From a bacterium (GTDB lineage Bacteria > Campylobacterota > Campylobacteria > Campylobacterales > Sulfurimonadaceae), in assembly GCA_018824305.1 (NCBI GenBank), contig JAHJGM010000002.1, positions 1-64,000 of the forward strand: a stretch of DNA of 64,000 nt. Direction: 5' to 3'. Each line of letters opens with the position of its first letter. Within the stretch, counting starts at the first letter, position 1. Of this stretch, positions 56,656-63,879 are shown piece by piece. The translations under genes and the position numbers were made by a program. The notes beneath the pieces are model-generated. The model was not told the DNA's origin and searched no databases. It worked only from the letters and a program-made list of their open reading frames with translations.

Positions 56656-56722
56656 CAAAACCGTAAGAAAAAGATATATAGTTTTTTCATTTGATTTCTT
56701 TTACTATTTAAAATCTCTGTCC
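56654..56722 (-). pseudogene. Remnant of the 5' end of the ankyrin lipoprotein gene
   Basis: Counterpart of 54431-54500. On the minus strand it begins after the phosphoribosyltransferase stop with ATGAAAAAA (start at 56690) and runs into a TGA after eleven codons; the real gene has the same opening. Only about 37 coding bases survive. The right part overlaps the intact end of the phosphoribosyltransferase gene. Confidence 0.6.
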
Positions 56723-57144
56723 CAGAAAAAGTCTATCCAATCAAGTGCTTCATTGACGGTAAAATCGGGTTGATGAATAGAAGTTTTTTTATAAAAAAGT
56801 GTAGCAGTTTTAAACTCGGCATGAGGATTATCACCTTGAAGGTGTTTCATAATTGCATCGAGAGTATCACCGCTATCGGCAATATCATCTACGATCAAGA
56901 CACGTTTATGACTTAAAAGGTCACACTCTCCGTAGATACAGATGTTATCTCTTTTTTGATCGTTATCGTAAAGCTCAGTGCGAATGGACTCCACCGCTCT
57001 TATACCAAGCCCCTCAGCCATCGCATGGGCAAGCGTCAAGCCGCCTCGTGCAACAGCGACTATGACCTCAGGGTCAAAACTTCTTACCTCATCGATAAGT
57101 TTGCGCGCATCGTTTTTAAAATTTTCGTAGCTATAATAAATCAT
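56704..57144 (-). CDS. Purine phosphoribosyltransferase (Gpt-like)
   Basis: A 146-aa type I phosphoribosyltransferase. The PRPP loop is VLIVDDIADSGDTL (about 82-95), with VAVARGGLTLAHAMAEGLG as the N-terminal PPi loop region. The tail WIDFFWDRD is like xanthine-guanine enzymes, which place a Trp-containing end on the purine; the exact base is not certain. The ATG has no ribosome binding site and lies six bases after a TGATATAAT promoter that overlaps the doxX-type stop. Confidence 0.85.
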   Translation of the reverse strand: MIYYSYENFKNDARKLIDEVRSFDPEVIVAVARGGLTLAHAMAEGLGIRAVESIRTELYDNDQKRDNICIYGECDLLSHKRVLIVDDIADSGDTLDAIMKHLQGDNPHAEFKTATLFYKKTSIHQPDFTVNEALDWIDFFWDRDFK

Positions 57145-57150
57145 AGCAGC

Positions 57151-57159
57151 ATTATATCA
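57151..57159 (-). promoter_or_regulatory. Extended -10 promoter overlapping a stop codon, leaderless
   Basis: TGATATAAT on the minus strand. Its TGA is the stop codon of the DoxX-family gene, and its last base is six bases before the ATG of the phosphoribosyltransferase. Confidence 0.55.
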
Positions 57160-57597
57160 ATCTTTTTTAGCAAATATATAGTTGTCAAGACTAAAGCGTC
57201 CTGCTCCGTGTGATAAAAAGATCAATAAAAACAACATGTAGTATACCGGTATCTCAAAGCCGTTGTTGCCGCAGTCAAAGCCGTTATGTATATGTACGGT
57301 AAAAATGGCGACTATCATTACGACTATCAAAGGAATCGAGATCAAACGTGTAAAAAGTCCCAGTGTCAGCAACACTACACCGGTAATTTCCGTAGTTGCT
57401 GCCATGTAGGCATTGAGAAGAGGAAAAGGCATTCCCAAGGATGCAAACCAATCCCCGATAGCATTGATATCGCTCCATTTTCTCATAGCAGGCCCGTAAA
57501 AACCATAGGCTAAGACCAATCTGGCAAGAAGCAGTGACAATGACTGTAAATATTCACTCAAATTTGAAAATTTAATATAGCACTCTTTTATCTTCAT
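57157..57597 (-). CDS. DoxX family membrane protein
   Basis: A 146-aa protein with four membrane helices; LARLVLAYGFYGPAMRKW, GVVLLTLGLFTRLISIPLIVVM and a GFEIPVYYMLFLLIFLSHGAG end are DoxX features. DoxX-like proteins (for example the small thiosulfate:quinone oxidoreductase partner, or MauE/DoxX of redox stress) have varied roles, and none can be chosen here. The frame opens to 57669, but AAGGAG stands right before the ATG at 57597. A TGCTATGAT box 22 bases further up could be its promoter. Confidence 0.82.
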   Translation of the reverse strand: MKIKECYIKFSNLSEYLQSLSLLLARLVLAYGFYGPAMRKWSDINAIGDWFASLGMPFPLLNAYMAATTEITGVVLLTLGLFTRLISIPLIVVMIVAIFTVHIHNGFDCGNNGFEIPVYYMLFLLIFLSHGAGRFSLDNYIFAKKD

Positions 57598-57735
57598 AAC
57601 AAACTCCTTTTTACGGACATCATAGCACATAATGTTATAAGTATATATAATGTAACAGCAGTAAGTCAAAAAATTATTTTGCTTGCTTTCAATATTTTAT
57701 AGATAGAATTTTACAAAAGCCCTCAAGGAACAGAT

Positions 57736-58914
57736 TTGGATAACAATGCTACTTACACAATGAAGCTCGGTAAAGAGCTGTATAGCACTTTTGAACTGCT
57801 TTTTTCAAAATGGTTCAGTGTCTCAAATGAGATAAAAGATATTTTTGCTTATGAGATTTTAGGAAATTCGCTTTCAAGATGGATATTCTCACTCCTCACT
57901 TTTATACTGTTTTTTATTTTGAGAAAACAGTTAACAAAAGTAATCCAAAATATCTTAAACAAGATCTCGGATAGTTTGCAATCCAGTATCAACACGCCAT
58001 TTTTCAATACTATTCATAAACCTTTGCAATGGATCATCCTGCTTGTCGGATTTAATATTTCTATATCTGCTTTGCATTTTAACAATGAGACGGATAAGTT
58101 TCTAATTACGCTTTCCCACTCTTTTAGAATATTTTTATTTGCCTGGATCCTATTTTTAGTAATAGATTTTTTATATAGCGGTTCAAAGTTACTCATAAGA
58201 AAAAAATACAATCAGTCATTTTATAATTTTATGAACCTTTCAAGGAAATTTGTAAAAATCATTATCGGGATCGTGTCGATCATCTTTTTTCTCGATCTAT
58301 GGGGCTACAATGTCAATGGACTTGTAGCCTCATTAGGGCTTGTGGGTATGGCTGTAGCGCTTGCTGCTCAAGATACTACAAAGAATATATTCGGTGCGCT
58401 CATGATCTTTGCAGATACCCCGTTTAAAGTAGGGGATTGGATACAGACACCCCAAACCGAAGGTTTTATCGAAGAGATAGGGATGCGTTCTACAAAAGTG
58501 AGAACATTTGAAGATGCACTTGTGAGTGTCCCAAACGGTATCGTTGCAAACGCATCTATCATAAACTGGTCTGCAATGACGAAAAGACGTATTAAGTTCT
58601 ATCTGAGTCTGACTTACTCCACCACTCCCGCACAGATGAAAAATATCTTAAAAGAGATGAGAGAACTTTTGCAAAATGATCCCGACATTGACCAAAAGAC
58701 CATCTTTGTAAACTTTACGGACTATAATAGCAGTTCACTTGACGTATTTTGCTACTTCTTTACCAAGTCAACCGTATGGGGAGAGTATCTCAGTGTAAAA
58801 GAAAGAATAAACTTGGAGTTTATGCAGATCGTTCACAATAACGGAGCATCATTTGCCTTTCCGTCTCAATCAATATATATCGAAAAAAATCAAACAAGGA
58901 GTATCGATGTTTAA
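57736..58914 (+). CDS. Small-conductance mechanosensitive channel (MscS family)
   Basis: A 392-aa membrane protein with four or five helices before the pore. The pore helix and beta domain are GLVASLGLVGMAVALAAQDTTKNIFGA and FADTPFKVGDWI (about 195-240), with the Gly/Ala pattern of TM3 of MscS. It releases solutes after osmotic down-shock. The start is TTG with AAGGA; the next ATG (57760) has no ribosome binding site. The last eight bases overlap the next gene. Confidence 0.88.
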   Translation: MDNNATYTMKLGKELYSTFELLFSKWFSVSNEIKDIFAYEILGNSLSRWIFSLLTFILFFILRKQLTKVIQNILNKISDSLQSSINTPFFNTIHKPLQWIILLVGFNISISALHFNNETDKFLITLSHSFRIFLFAWILFLVIDFLYSGSKLLIRKKYNQSFYNFMNLSRKFVKIIIGIVSIIFFLDLWGYNVNGLVASLGLVGMAVALAAQDTTKNIFGALMIFADTPFKVGDWIQTPQTEGFIEEIGMRSTKVRTFEDALVSVPNGIVANASIINWSAMTKRRIKFYLSLTYSTTPAQMKNILKEMRELLQNDPDIDQKTIFVNFTDYNSSSLDVFCYFFTKSTVWGEYLSVKERINLEFMQIVHNNGASFAFPSQSIYIEKNQTRSIDV

Positions 58915-59890
58915 AAGTTTCATTTATTTTGTACTGATTTTGCTTATTGCAGGATGCAGCACCAAAAAAATAGAGGACAGACCTCCTCTTTGGTATACGA
59001 ATCCGCCAAAAGACTATAACTTCATCTATGCGACGGCATCTTCAAACACTCTTCAAAGTGCTCGCAATATTGCTGTTTTATCTATCAATAAAGATTTAAA
59101 CTCAAAAATACTAGATGCGATTAAAGCACCTGATGCTGCTTTACATGTACAAGATGATGCAGATTACAATATGCTTTTCGACACCTCTCTTGCTATAACC
59201 AAGAAACTCGTCTTTCATGGAATAAAAACTCTCAAAGATGCCGAGTATCACTCAGAACAGCTTATACTGATCTCCATTGCTAGAGATGCACTCTTTGAAG
59301 AGGAAAAAAGTAAATTGGATGCGGTTTATCTGCCATTGAAAAAAGAGTTTGAGACTATCGATACGATAAGCCCGATAGAACAATACGCCAAACTAAATCT
59401 GATAACATCAGCATTAAATGAGATCGCTATTCGAGCAGAGCTTCTTCAAATCGTCTTAAACGGTTATGATGCAGGGGAATATCTTTCTTTTGTCAACCAA
59501 CTCAAAGACAAAACCAAAGAGATCAACAACTCGATCGCCGTTAGAATTCTAGGAGATGTCAACTCTCTGCCTTTTGTCAAACCTGTAGAGATAGGTCTGC
59601 TTGACAAAGAGCTCTATATAACAAGGACCCTTGATAGAGGGAATAGTTACAATATCTTTTTAACTACCGATATTGATAAAAAAATGGATTATCAATTTTA
59701 TAAAACAACGTTGACAGCCAAGATAATCACTGCTACAAAAGATAAAAAGATCATTTCTACAAAGATGCATACTTTCATAGGAAAATCAAGAAAAGGGTAT
59801 GCAGATGCCAAATTACAGGCAGAATCCGGTTTTATCAAAAAAGTGAAATCTTTTGGAGTCTTTGAATTTTTAGGATTAATCAAAAAGTAA
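58907..59890 (+). CDS. LPP20-type secreted lipoprotein, first of four
   Basis: A 327-aa protein with lipobox (IAGC, Cys16). PPLWYTNPPKDYNFIYATASSN followed by ALxxA-like SARNIAVLSINKDLNSKI is the opening typical of LPP20-family and FlgP-like proteins, and the rest is a mixed alpha/beta region with FFIIKSTK-like basic parts. The start at 58907, preceded by AAGGAG, lies inside the end of the mscS gene; the upstream frame (58853) codes no signal peptide. It opens a run of four lipoprotein genes on the same strand. Confidence 0.75.
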   Translation: MFKSFIYFVLILLIAGCSTKKIEDRPPLWYTNPPKDYNFIYATASSNTLQSARNIAVLSINKDLNSKILDAIKAPDAALHVQDDADYNMLFDTSLAITKKLVFHGIKTLKDAEYHSEQLILISIARDALFEEEKSKLDAVYLPLKKEFETIDTISPIEQYAKLNLITSALNEIAIRAELLQIVLNGYDAGEYLSFVNQLKDKTKEINNSIAVRILGDVNSLPFVKPVEIGLLDKELYITRTLDRGNSYNIFLTTDIDKKMDYQFYKTTLTAKIITATKDKKIISTKMHTFIGKSRKGYADAKLQAESGFIKKVKSFGVFEFLGLIKK

Positions 59891-59939
59891 GCTTGGTCGA
59901 TATACTTTTTTTTTACTTAAACGAGGAGATATATAAATT

Positions 59940-60080
59940 ATGATTAAACGTTTTACAATGGGTGCAATAACTGTAATTGTACTATCAACATTGACAGGTT
60001 GTTGCAATCCCCCTCCAGCACCAAAACAAGAGGTTCTTCCTCGTTGTAGTCAAGACACGGTACATGTTCAAAAATATTAA
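59940..60080 (+). CDS. 46-aa lipoprotein
   Basis: A small gene: signal peptide with IVLSTLTGCC, a lipobox with Cys21, and a mature part of only 26 residues that is rich in Pro and has two more Cys. GAGGAG lies 11 bases before the ATG. Lipobox and ribosome binding site argue for a real gene although it is short. In Helicobacter pylori a small lipoprotein gene (HP1455, as I recall) stands at the same place before lpp20. Confidence 0.7.
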   Translation: MIKRFTMGAITVIVLSTLTGCCNPPPAPKQEVLPRCSQDTVHVQKY

Positions 60081-60110
60081 TAAATTAATTAAAAAGTAAG
60101 AATAGGTCAG

Positions 60111-60116
60111 TATAAT
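60111..60116 (+). promoter_or_regulatory. -10 box upstream of the LPP20 gene
   Basis: TATAAT 33 bases before the ATG at 60149, following AAAAAGTAAG and GGTC. The same word order (AAAAAGTAAG, then GGTC, then TATA-like) is found upstream of the 46-aa gene at about 59882-59905, so the promoter region seems to be duplicated. Confidence 0.45.
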
Positions 60117-60148
60117 TGTTTATATTAAAAAGTTAAGAGGAGTTGTGT

Positions 60149-60733
60149 ATGATGAAAAATTGGAAAATGATAACAATGGCGGCCGTTGTAGCTGCTACTC
60201 TAGTTGGTTGTGGTCAACCGTCACCTGAAGGAGACGAAGGTGATTTCCGTTGTAAACAAGATGGTACCCTCGCTCCAAAATGGACATGTAATCCTCAAAG
60301 CTATGAAGGTGCAATAGTAGGTCTTGGTAGTTCTCCAAAAAGTAAAGCAGGTATGAACTTTACTAGAAACAATGCAATGGCTGCTGCTCGTAATGACCTG
60401 GCATTCCAAATAGAAACACAGGTAAAAGCAAAAGTAGAAAGCTTTGTACGCGGTACTGGTGTAGGCGACAGCGAAGTTGTTGACAGTGTTTCTACACAAG
60501 TTTCAAAACAACTTGCAAAAGTTAAATTAAATGGAACAAAACAGCTTGAATCATGGGAAAATCCAGCTAACGGTACACTTTATGTACTAGTAGGTGCTCC
60601 TGAAAAATCAGTAAACGAAGAAGTTAAAAAACAGATTGTCAACAGTTCTCATAACAATGAAGATGCTCTATGGCAACAATTTCAATCAAAACAAGCTCTA
60701 GATTCACTAGAGAAAGATTTTCCAACTGAATAA
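60149..60733 (+). CDS. LPP20 family lipoprotein
   Basis: A 194-aa protein with lipobox (LVGC, Cys21). The family core is visible: AIVGLGSSPKSKAGMNFTRNNAMAAARNDLAFQIETQVKAKV (core ARNDLA) and VLVGAPEKSVNEEVKKQI at the end, which resembles H. pylori Lpp20 and the flagellar disk lipoprotein FlgP. It has three Cys beyond the lipobox before residue 50, which Lpp20 lacks. GAGGAG precedes the ATG at 60149; an earlier TTG is less likely. The stop shares a base with the next ATG (TAATG). Confidence 0.82.
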   Translation: MMKNWKMITMAAVVAATLVGCGQPSPEGDEGDFRCKQDGTLAPKWTCNPQSYEGAIVGLGSSPKSKAGMNFTRNNAMAAARNDLAFQIETQVKAKVESFVRGTGVGDSEVVDSVSTQVSKQLAKVKLNGTKQLESWENPANGTLYVLVGAPEKSVNEEVKKQIVNSSHNNEDALWQQFQSKQALDSLEKDFPTE

Positions 60734-61143
60734 TGAGAGTATTTTTACTATCATTATTTATAACTCTTTTCTTTGCGGGATGTAACAGTAGTGTTACTCC
60801 TCCTGCAAAAGAACAGATTTCTACATGTCCTGAATGGATCAACAACCCTAATCTTGGTGGCGTAACAGGTTCTGTCGGAAGCAGCGGTCCTCACTTTAAA
60901 GGTCCTGCATATCAGCGTAAACTTGCTATAAGCAGAGCTTTAGATGAGTTAGCGATGCAAAAAGGCGTAGAAATAAACTTGGTCGCAAAAAGAGAAGAGA
61001 CTTCAAGTGATGACAATGTACATACGACAAGTAACGTACAAACTGAACAAAGAGTCAAAAACTCCAATGTAACTGCACATATAGAAGCTACATATATCGA
61101 TCCGAAAACAAAAGAACTCTTTGTTTGGATGGTTTTAAACTAA
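60733..61143 (+). CDS. LPP20-like lipoprotein, last of the run
   Basis: A 136-aa protein with lipobox (FAGC, Cys16) and a reduced LPP20 core: CPEWINNPNLGG, then YQRKLAISRALDELAMQKG. It lacks the long C-terminal helix. It is followed by a clear intrinsic terminator. By position and size it could be the counterpart of HP1457. Confidence 0.75.
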   Translation: MRVFLLSLFITLFFAGCNSSVTPPAKEQISTCPEWINNPNLGGVTGSVGSSGPHFKGPAYQRKLAISRALDELAMQKGVEINLVAKREETSSDDNVHTTSNVQTEQRVKNSNVTAHIEATYIDPKTKELFVWMVLN

Positions 61144-61147
61144 ACTT

Positions 61148-61178
61148 TTGTTCACCTTAGTGGTGAACAACTCTTTTT
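61148..61178 (+). terminator. Intrinsic terminator of the lipoprotein run
   Basis: A perfect 9-bp stem TTGTTCACC/GGTGAACAA with a 5-base loop, followed by CTCTTTTT. It is the clearest rho-independent terminator in the window. Confidence 0.8.
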
Positions 61179-61181
61179 CGC

Positions 61182-61187
61182 TATAAT
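61182..61187 (+). promoter_or_regulatory. -10 box of der
   Basis: TATAAT just after the preceding terminator, 98 bases before the der ATG. The leader of about 90 bases contains a long AT-rich hairpin. Confidence 0.5.
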
Positions 61188-61214
61188 TACACAAATATTT
61201 ACAAACACTCCAAA

Positions 61215-61264
61215 AAACATTTTTACAAATCGTTTACGTTTTTACTGTTTATAAAAATGTTTTT
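61215..61264 (+). other. AT-rich hairpin in the der leader
   Basis: AAAACATTTTTA (61215-61226) pairs perfectly with TAAAAATGTTTT (61253-61264) around a 26-base loop. It ends 21 bases before the der start, just upstream of its AAAGAG site. Confidence 0.5.
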
Positions 61265-61285
61265 AATCACATACAAAGAGATAAC

Positions 61286-62752
61286 ATGAAAAAAATTGCC
61301 ATTATTGGTCAACCGAATGTAGGAAAAAGCTCACTGTTTAACCGTCTGCTTAAAAAACGTGATGCCATTACATCCGAACAAGCGGGAACAACGCGTGATG
61401 TCAAGCGACGTCTTGCTGCCATACTAGATAAACAAGTAGAACTTCTTGATACGGGTGGACTCGATAAAGGGTGTGAACTTTTTGACAGGATAAAAGAAAA
61501 ATCACTTGAAGCTGCAAACAAAGCAGATATCATCCTTTATATGGTTGACGGAAAAACACTGCCTGATGAAAACGATAAAAAACTTTTTTATCAGCTTGAA
61601 TCACTCGGCAAAGATGTAGCACTTGTGGTCAACAAGATAGACAATGACAGTCAAAAAGAGAAACTTTGGGACTACTATGAGTTTGGAACAGATCTGATAT
61701 TTGGCATCTCTGTCGCTCATAACCGAAGTATCAATCCTCTTATAGATTGGCTTTATGGACTTATCCCCGATGAAGACAAGATCATCAAAAATGATGAAAC
61801 AGACGAAGATGAGGATGAGTTTGAACCGACTGTCTATGATTATGTCCCTGAAGATGAAGACAGCGAAGAGGGTTATGTCGATTATGATGAAGAAGAGGTA
61901 GAAGACGACTCGATATTCGGTATGAACGATATGATAAAAGAGTTTAACCCTGAAGACCTAAATCATATAAAAATAGCGATCATAGGCCGCGTAAACGTCG
62001 GTAAAAGCTCACTGCTAAATGCTTTATTAAAAGAAGACAGATCTGTTGTCAGCAACGTCGCGGGAACTACGATCGATCCGATTGACGAGAGTGTAGATTA
62101 TCAAGGAAAAACGCTGACATTTGTCGACACGGCAGGTATCCGCCGTCGTGGAAAGATCGAGGGTATAGAGAAGTTTGCACTCATGAGAACAGAACAGATG
62201 TTAGAGAGTGCAAACATGGCACTAGTCGTTCTTGATGCATCAAACCCGTTTATCGATCTAGATGAAAAAATAGCAGGTCTTGTAGATAAAAATGTTCTGG
62301 GATGTATCATCGTTTTAAATAAATGGGATATTGCCAATAGAGAAGATTATGACAAGATCATTCAAGAAGTGCGCAATCGATTTAAATTTCTCCACTACGC
62401 ACCTATCATAACGATCTCTGCAAAAAGTCATCTTCGTGTCAACAAACTGCTTGACATGATCTTAGAGATAAATGAAAACTACTCCCAACGTATATCAACA
62501 TCACAGTTGAATGAAGTATTGGGCAAAGCGATGCGTCGTCACCAATTACCGAGTATGCATGGACAGATCATTCGTATCTACTATGCGACTCAGTACGAGA
62601 CAAGACCGCCGAGAATCGCGCTGATTATGAATAAACCAAAAGGTCTGCACTTTACATACAGAAGATACCTGACAAATAAACTTCGTGAAGCATTCAACTT
62701 TAGCGGTGTGCCTGTACTCTTTAAAGCAAAAAAACGCGGTGGAGGAAAGTAA
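61286..62752 (+). CDS. der: Ribosome assembly GTPase Der (EngA)
   Basis: A 488-aa protein with two G domains: G1 motifs GQPNVGKSS (8-16) and GRVNVGKSS (about 235), G3 DTGG and DTAG, G4 NKID and NKWD. The C-terminal KH-like domain ends with FSGVPVLFKAKKRGGGK. It helps assemble the 50S subunit. Between the two G domains is an unusually acidic stretch (about 165-225, many Asp/Glu). The stop codon is within a hairpin. Confidence 0.95.
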   Translation: MKKIAIIGQPNVGKSSLFNRLLKKRDAITSEQAGTTRDVKRRLAAILDKQVELLDTGGLDKGCELFDRIKEKSLEAANKADIILYMVDGKTLPDENDKKLFYQLESLGKDVALVVNKIDNDSQKEKLWDYYEFGTDLIFGISVAHNRSINPLIDWLYGLIPDEDKIIKNDETDEDEDEFEPTVYDYVPEDEDSEEGYVDYDEEEVEDDSIFGMNDMIKEFNPEDLNHIKIAIIGRVNVGKSSLLNALLKEDRSVVSNVAGTTIDPIDESVDYQGKTLTFVDTAGIRRRGKIEGIEKFALMRTEQMLESANMALVVLDASNPFIDLDEKIAGLVDKNVLGCIIVLNKWDIANREDYDKIIQEVRNRFKFLHYAPIITISAKSHLRVNKLLDMILEINENYSQRISTSQLNEVLGKAMRRHQLPSMHGQIIRIYYATQYETRPPRIALIMNKPKGLHFTYRRYLTNKLREAFNFSGVPVLFKAKKRGGGK

Positions 62753-62765
62753 GGCTAAGCCTTAC
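62749..62765. terminator. Hairpin at the end of der and hemJ
   Basis: GTAAGGC-TAA-GCCTTAC, beginning with the der stop codon and running into another TACATGTA. It separates two convergent genes and may serve both. Confidence 0.5.
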
Positions 62766-62774
62766 ATGTAGAAG

Positions 62775-63218
62775 TTAAAAAGGTCTGATCACGACCATTG
62801 CGACTATAACCATAAGCAAAAGAGTAGGTACTTCATTGTAAAATCTAAAGAACTTACCGCTTTTGTCTGATCTTTCCTCCGCAAGGGCTCTACGCATAAA
62901 ATCAAGCGAAATAAAATAAGCTATTAAAATCGCTACAAAAAACAGTTTCGCATGTAGCCATCCGCCTGTCTTAAAAAGATTTATTCCATACTCGTTTGTA
63001 GATAGATATATCATAGCGCCGCCGCTTAATATAGTCGCCCACATAGCCGGAACTCCGATATACTTATATAACTTATACTCCATTATTTTTACGACTTCTA
63101 TGAAACCTGCATTGTCTTCATGCTCTTTGTGATAGACAAAAAGACGAGGCATATAAAAAATTGCCGCAAACCATGATACAAATGAGATGACATGAAACCA
63201 GAGAATCCAAATATACAT
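62775..63218 (-). CDS. hemJ: Protoporphyrinogen IX oxidase HemJ
   Basis: A 147-aa four-helix inner-membrane protein that oxidises protoporphyrinogen IX in heme synthesis. It has FHVISFVSWFAAIFYMPRLFVYH with the His needed for heme binding, LHAKLFFV with a second His, and RFYNEVPTLLL near the end. AGGAG stands eight bases before the ATG at 63218; the frame has a TTG two codons earlier. Confidence 0.88.
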   Translation of the reverse strand: MYIWILWFHVISFVSWFAAIFYMPRLFVYHKEHEDNAGFIEVVKIMEYKLYKYIGVPAMWATILSGGAMIYLSTNEYGINLFKTGGWLHAKLFFVAILIAYFISLDFMRRALAEERSDKSGKFFRFYNEVPTLLLMVIVAMVVIRPF

Positions 63219-63236
63219 TATCAATACTCCTTTCTT

Positions 63237-63839
63237 TTAAAAGTTTTTTTCTATATAGACGGCTTCATAGTTTGAACCGCCGTGTCTCACATTATTGATC
63301 AGTCCGAATATTCCTGAACGGTGTTTTAACATAACCCCAAAATAAGTATCTTCCAAAGGTTTGTATCTGATAAGTTTGCCGATATCAAAATCCAGACTCA
63401 GCTCTATATAGTTTAGATAATTCGAGTTATTGTCATGCTTCCTCATTGCTTCCTCTTTTTCTATATAGATGATGCCGTATGTATATGATGCACCCTCTGC
63501 CGCACCAAAACGCACACTGTTATCTAAAAAGTCAAAAGTATAATATCCTTTTAGATAAAGTGTGTTTTCATACACATCTTTTTGATACCCGTTTTCTAAA
63601 AACTTTGAAAGTCCGCCTTTGATATAAATATCAAAAGGAAGATCAAACAGACCATCTACGACTTTATAACCTACATCAAGCATCGCTACATGCGTATTAG
63701 TAGAGTGTGGAGCTATTTGAGAACTGATGATCTCACCGAAATCGTGTGAATCGGCACGACCGTAAGCTAAACGTATGTCATAATCGTTTTGTGCAAAAAG
63801 ATTTATAAAAAATAAAGAGAATAGAAGAAAAAATTTCAC
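63237..63839 (-). CDS. Small outer-membrane beta-barrel protein, unknown function
   Basis: A 200-aa protein with signal peptide (KFFLLFSLFFINLFA) followed by alternating beta strands rich in Tyr, Gly and Phe and ending in Lys-Asn-Phe, like an eight-stranded barrel. The frame extends to 63893, but that part crosses a hairpin; the signal peptide begins at a GTG (63839), with AGGCGG upstream, so I start there. The site lies in the arm of the hairpin. It is not an obvious member of any family that I know. Confidence 0.6.
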   Translation of the reverse strand: MKFFLLFSLFFINLFAQNDYDIRLAYGRADSHDFGEIISSQIAPHSTNTHVAMLDVGYKVVDGLFDLPFDIYIKGGLSKFLENGYQKDVYENTLYLKGYYTFDFLDNSVRFGAAEGASYTYGIIYIEKEEAMRKHDNNSNYLNYIELSLDFDIGKLIRYKPLEDTYFGVMLKHRSGIFGLINNVRHGGSNYEAVYIEKNF

Positions 63840-63840
63840 A

Positions 63841-63866
63841 ATACCGCCTAAAAGTTTTGGCGGTAT
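63841..63866 (-). terminator. Hairpin after the second hibernation-factor gene
   Basis: A perfect 8-bp stem ATACCGCC/GGCGGTAT with a 10-base loop, 13 bases after the stop of the gene at 63880. On the minus strand it is followed by the GTG of the next gene and a T run (AAATTTTTT). Confidence 0.6.
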
Positions 63867-63879
63867 TATAGTATAACTA

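Noticed and set aside
59882-59905. FliA (sigma-28) promoter, CGATAT, before the 46-aa lipoprotein gene
   Set aside because: No matching -35 element (TAAA-like at the right distance) was found; a sigma-70-like reading is at least as good.
60149-60733. The lipoprotein run as a secretion or toxin system
   Set aside because: Only LPP20-like features were found; there is no toxin, immunity or secretion motif.
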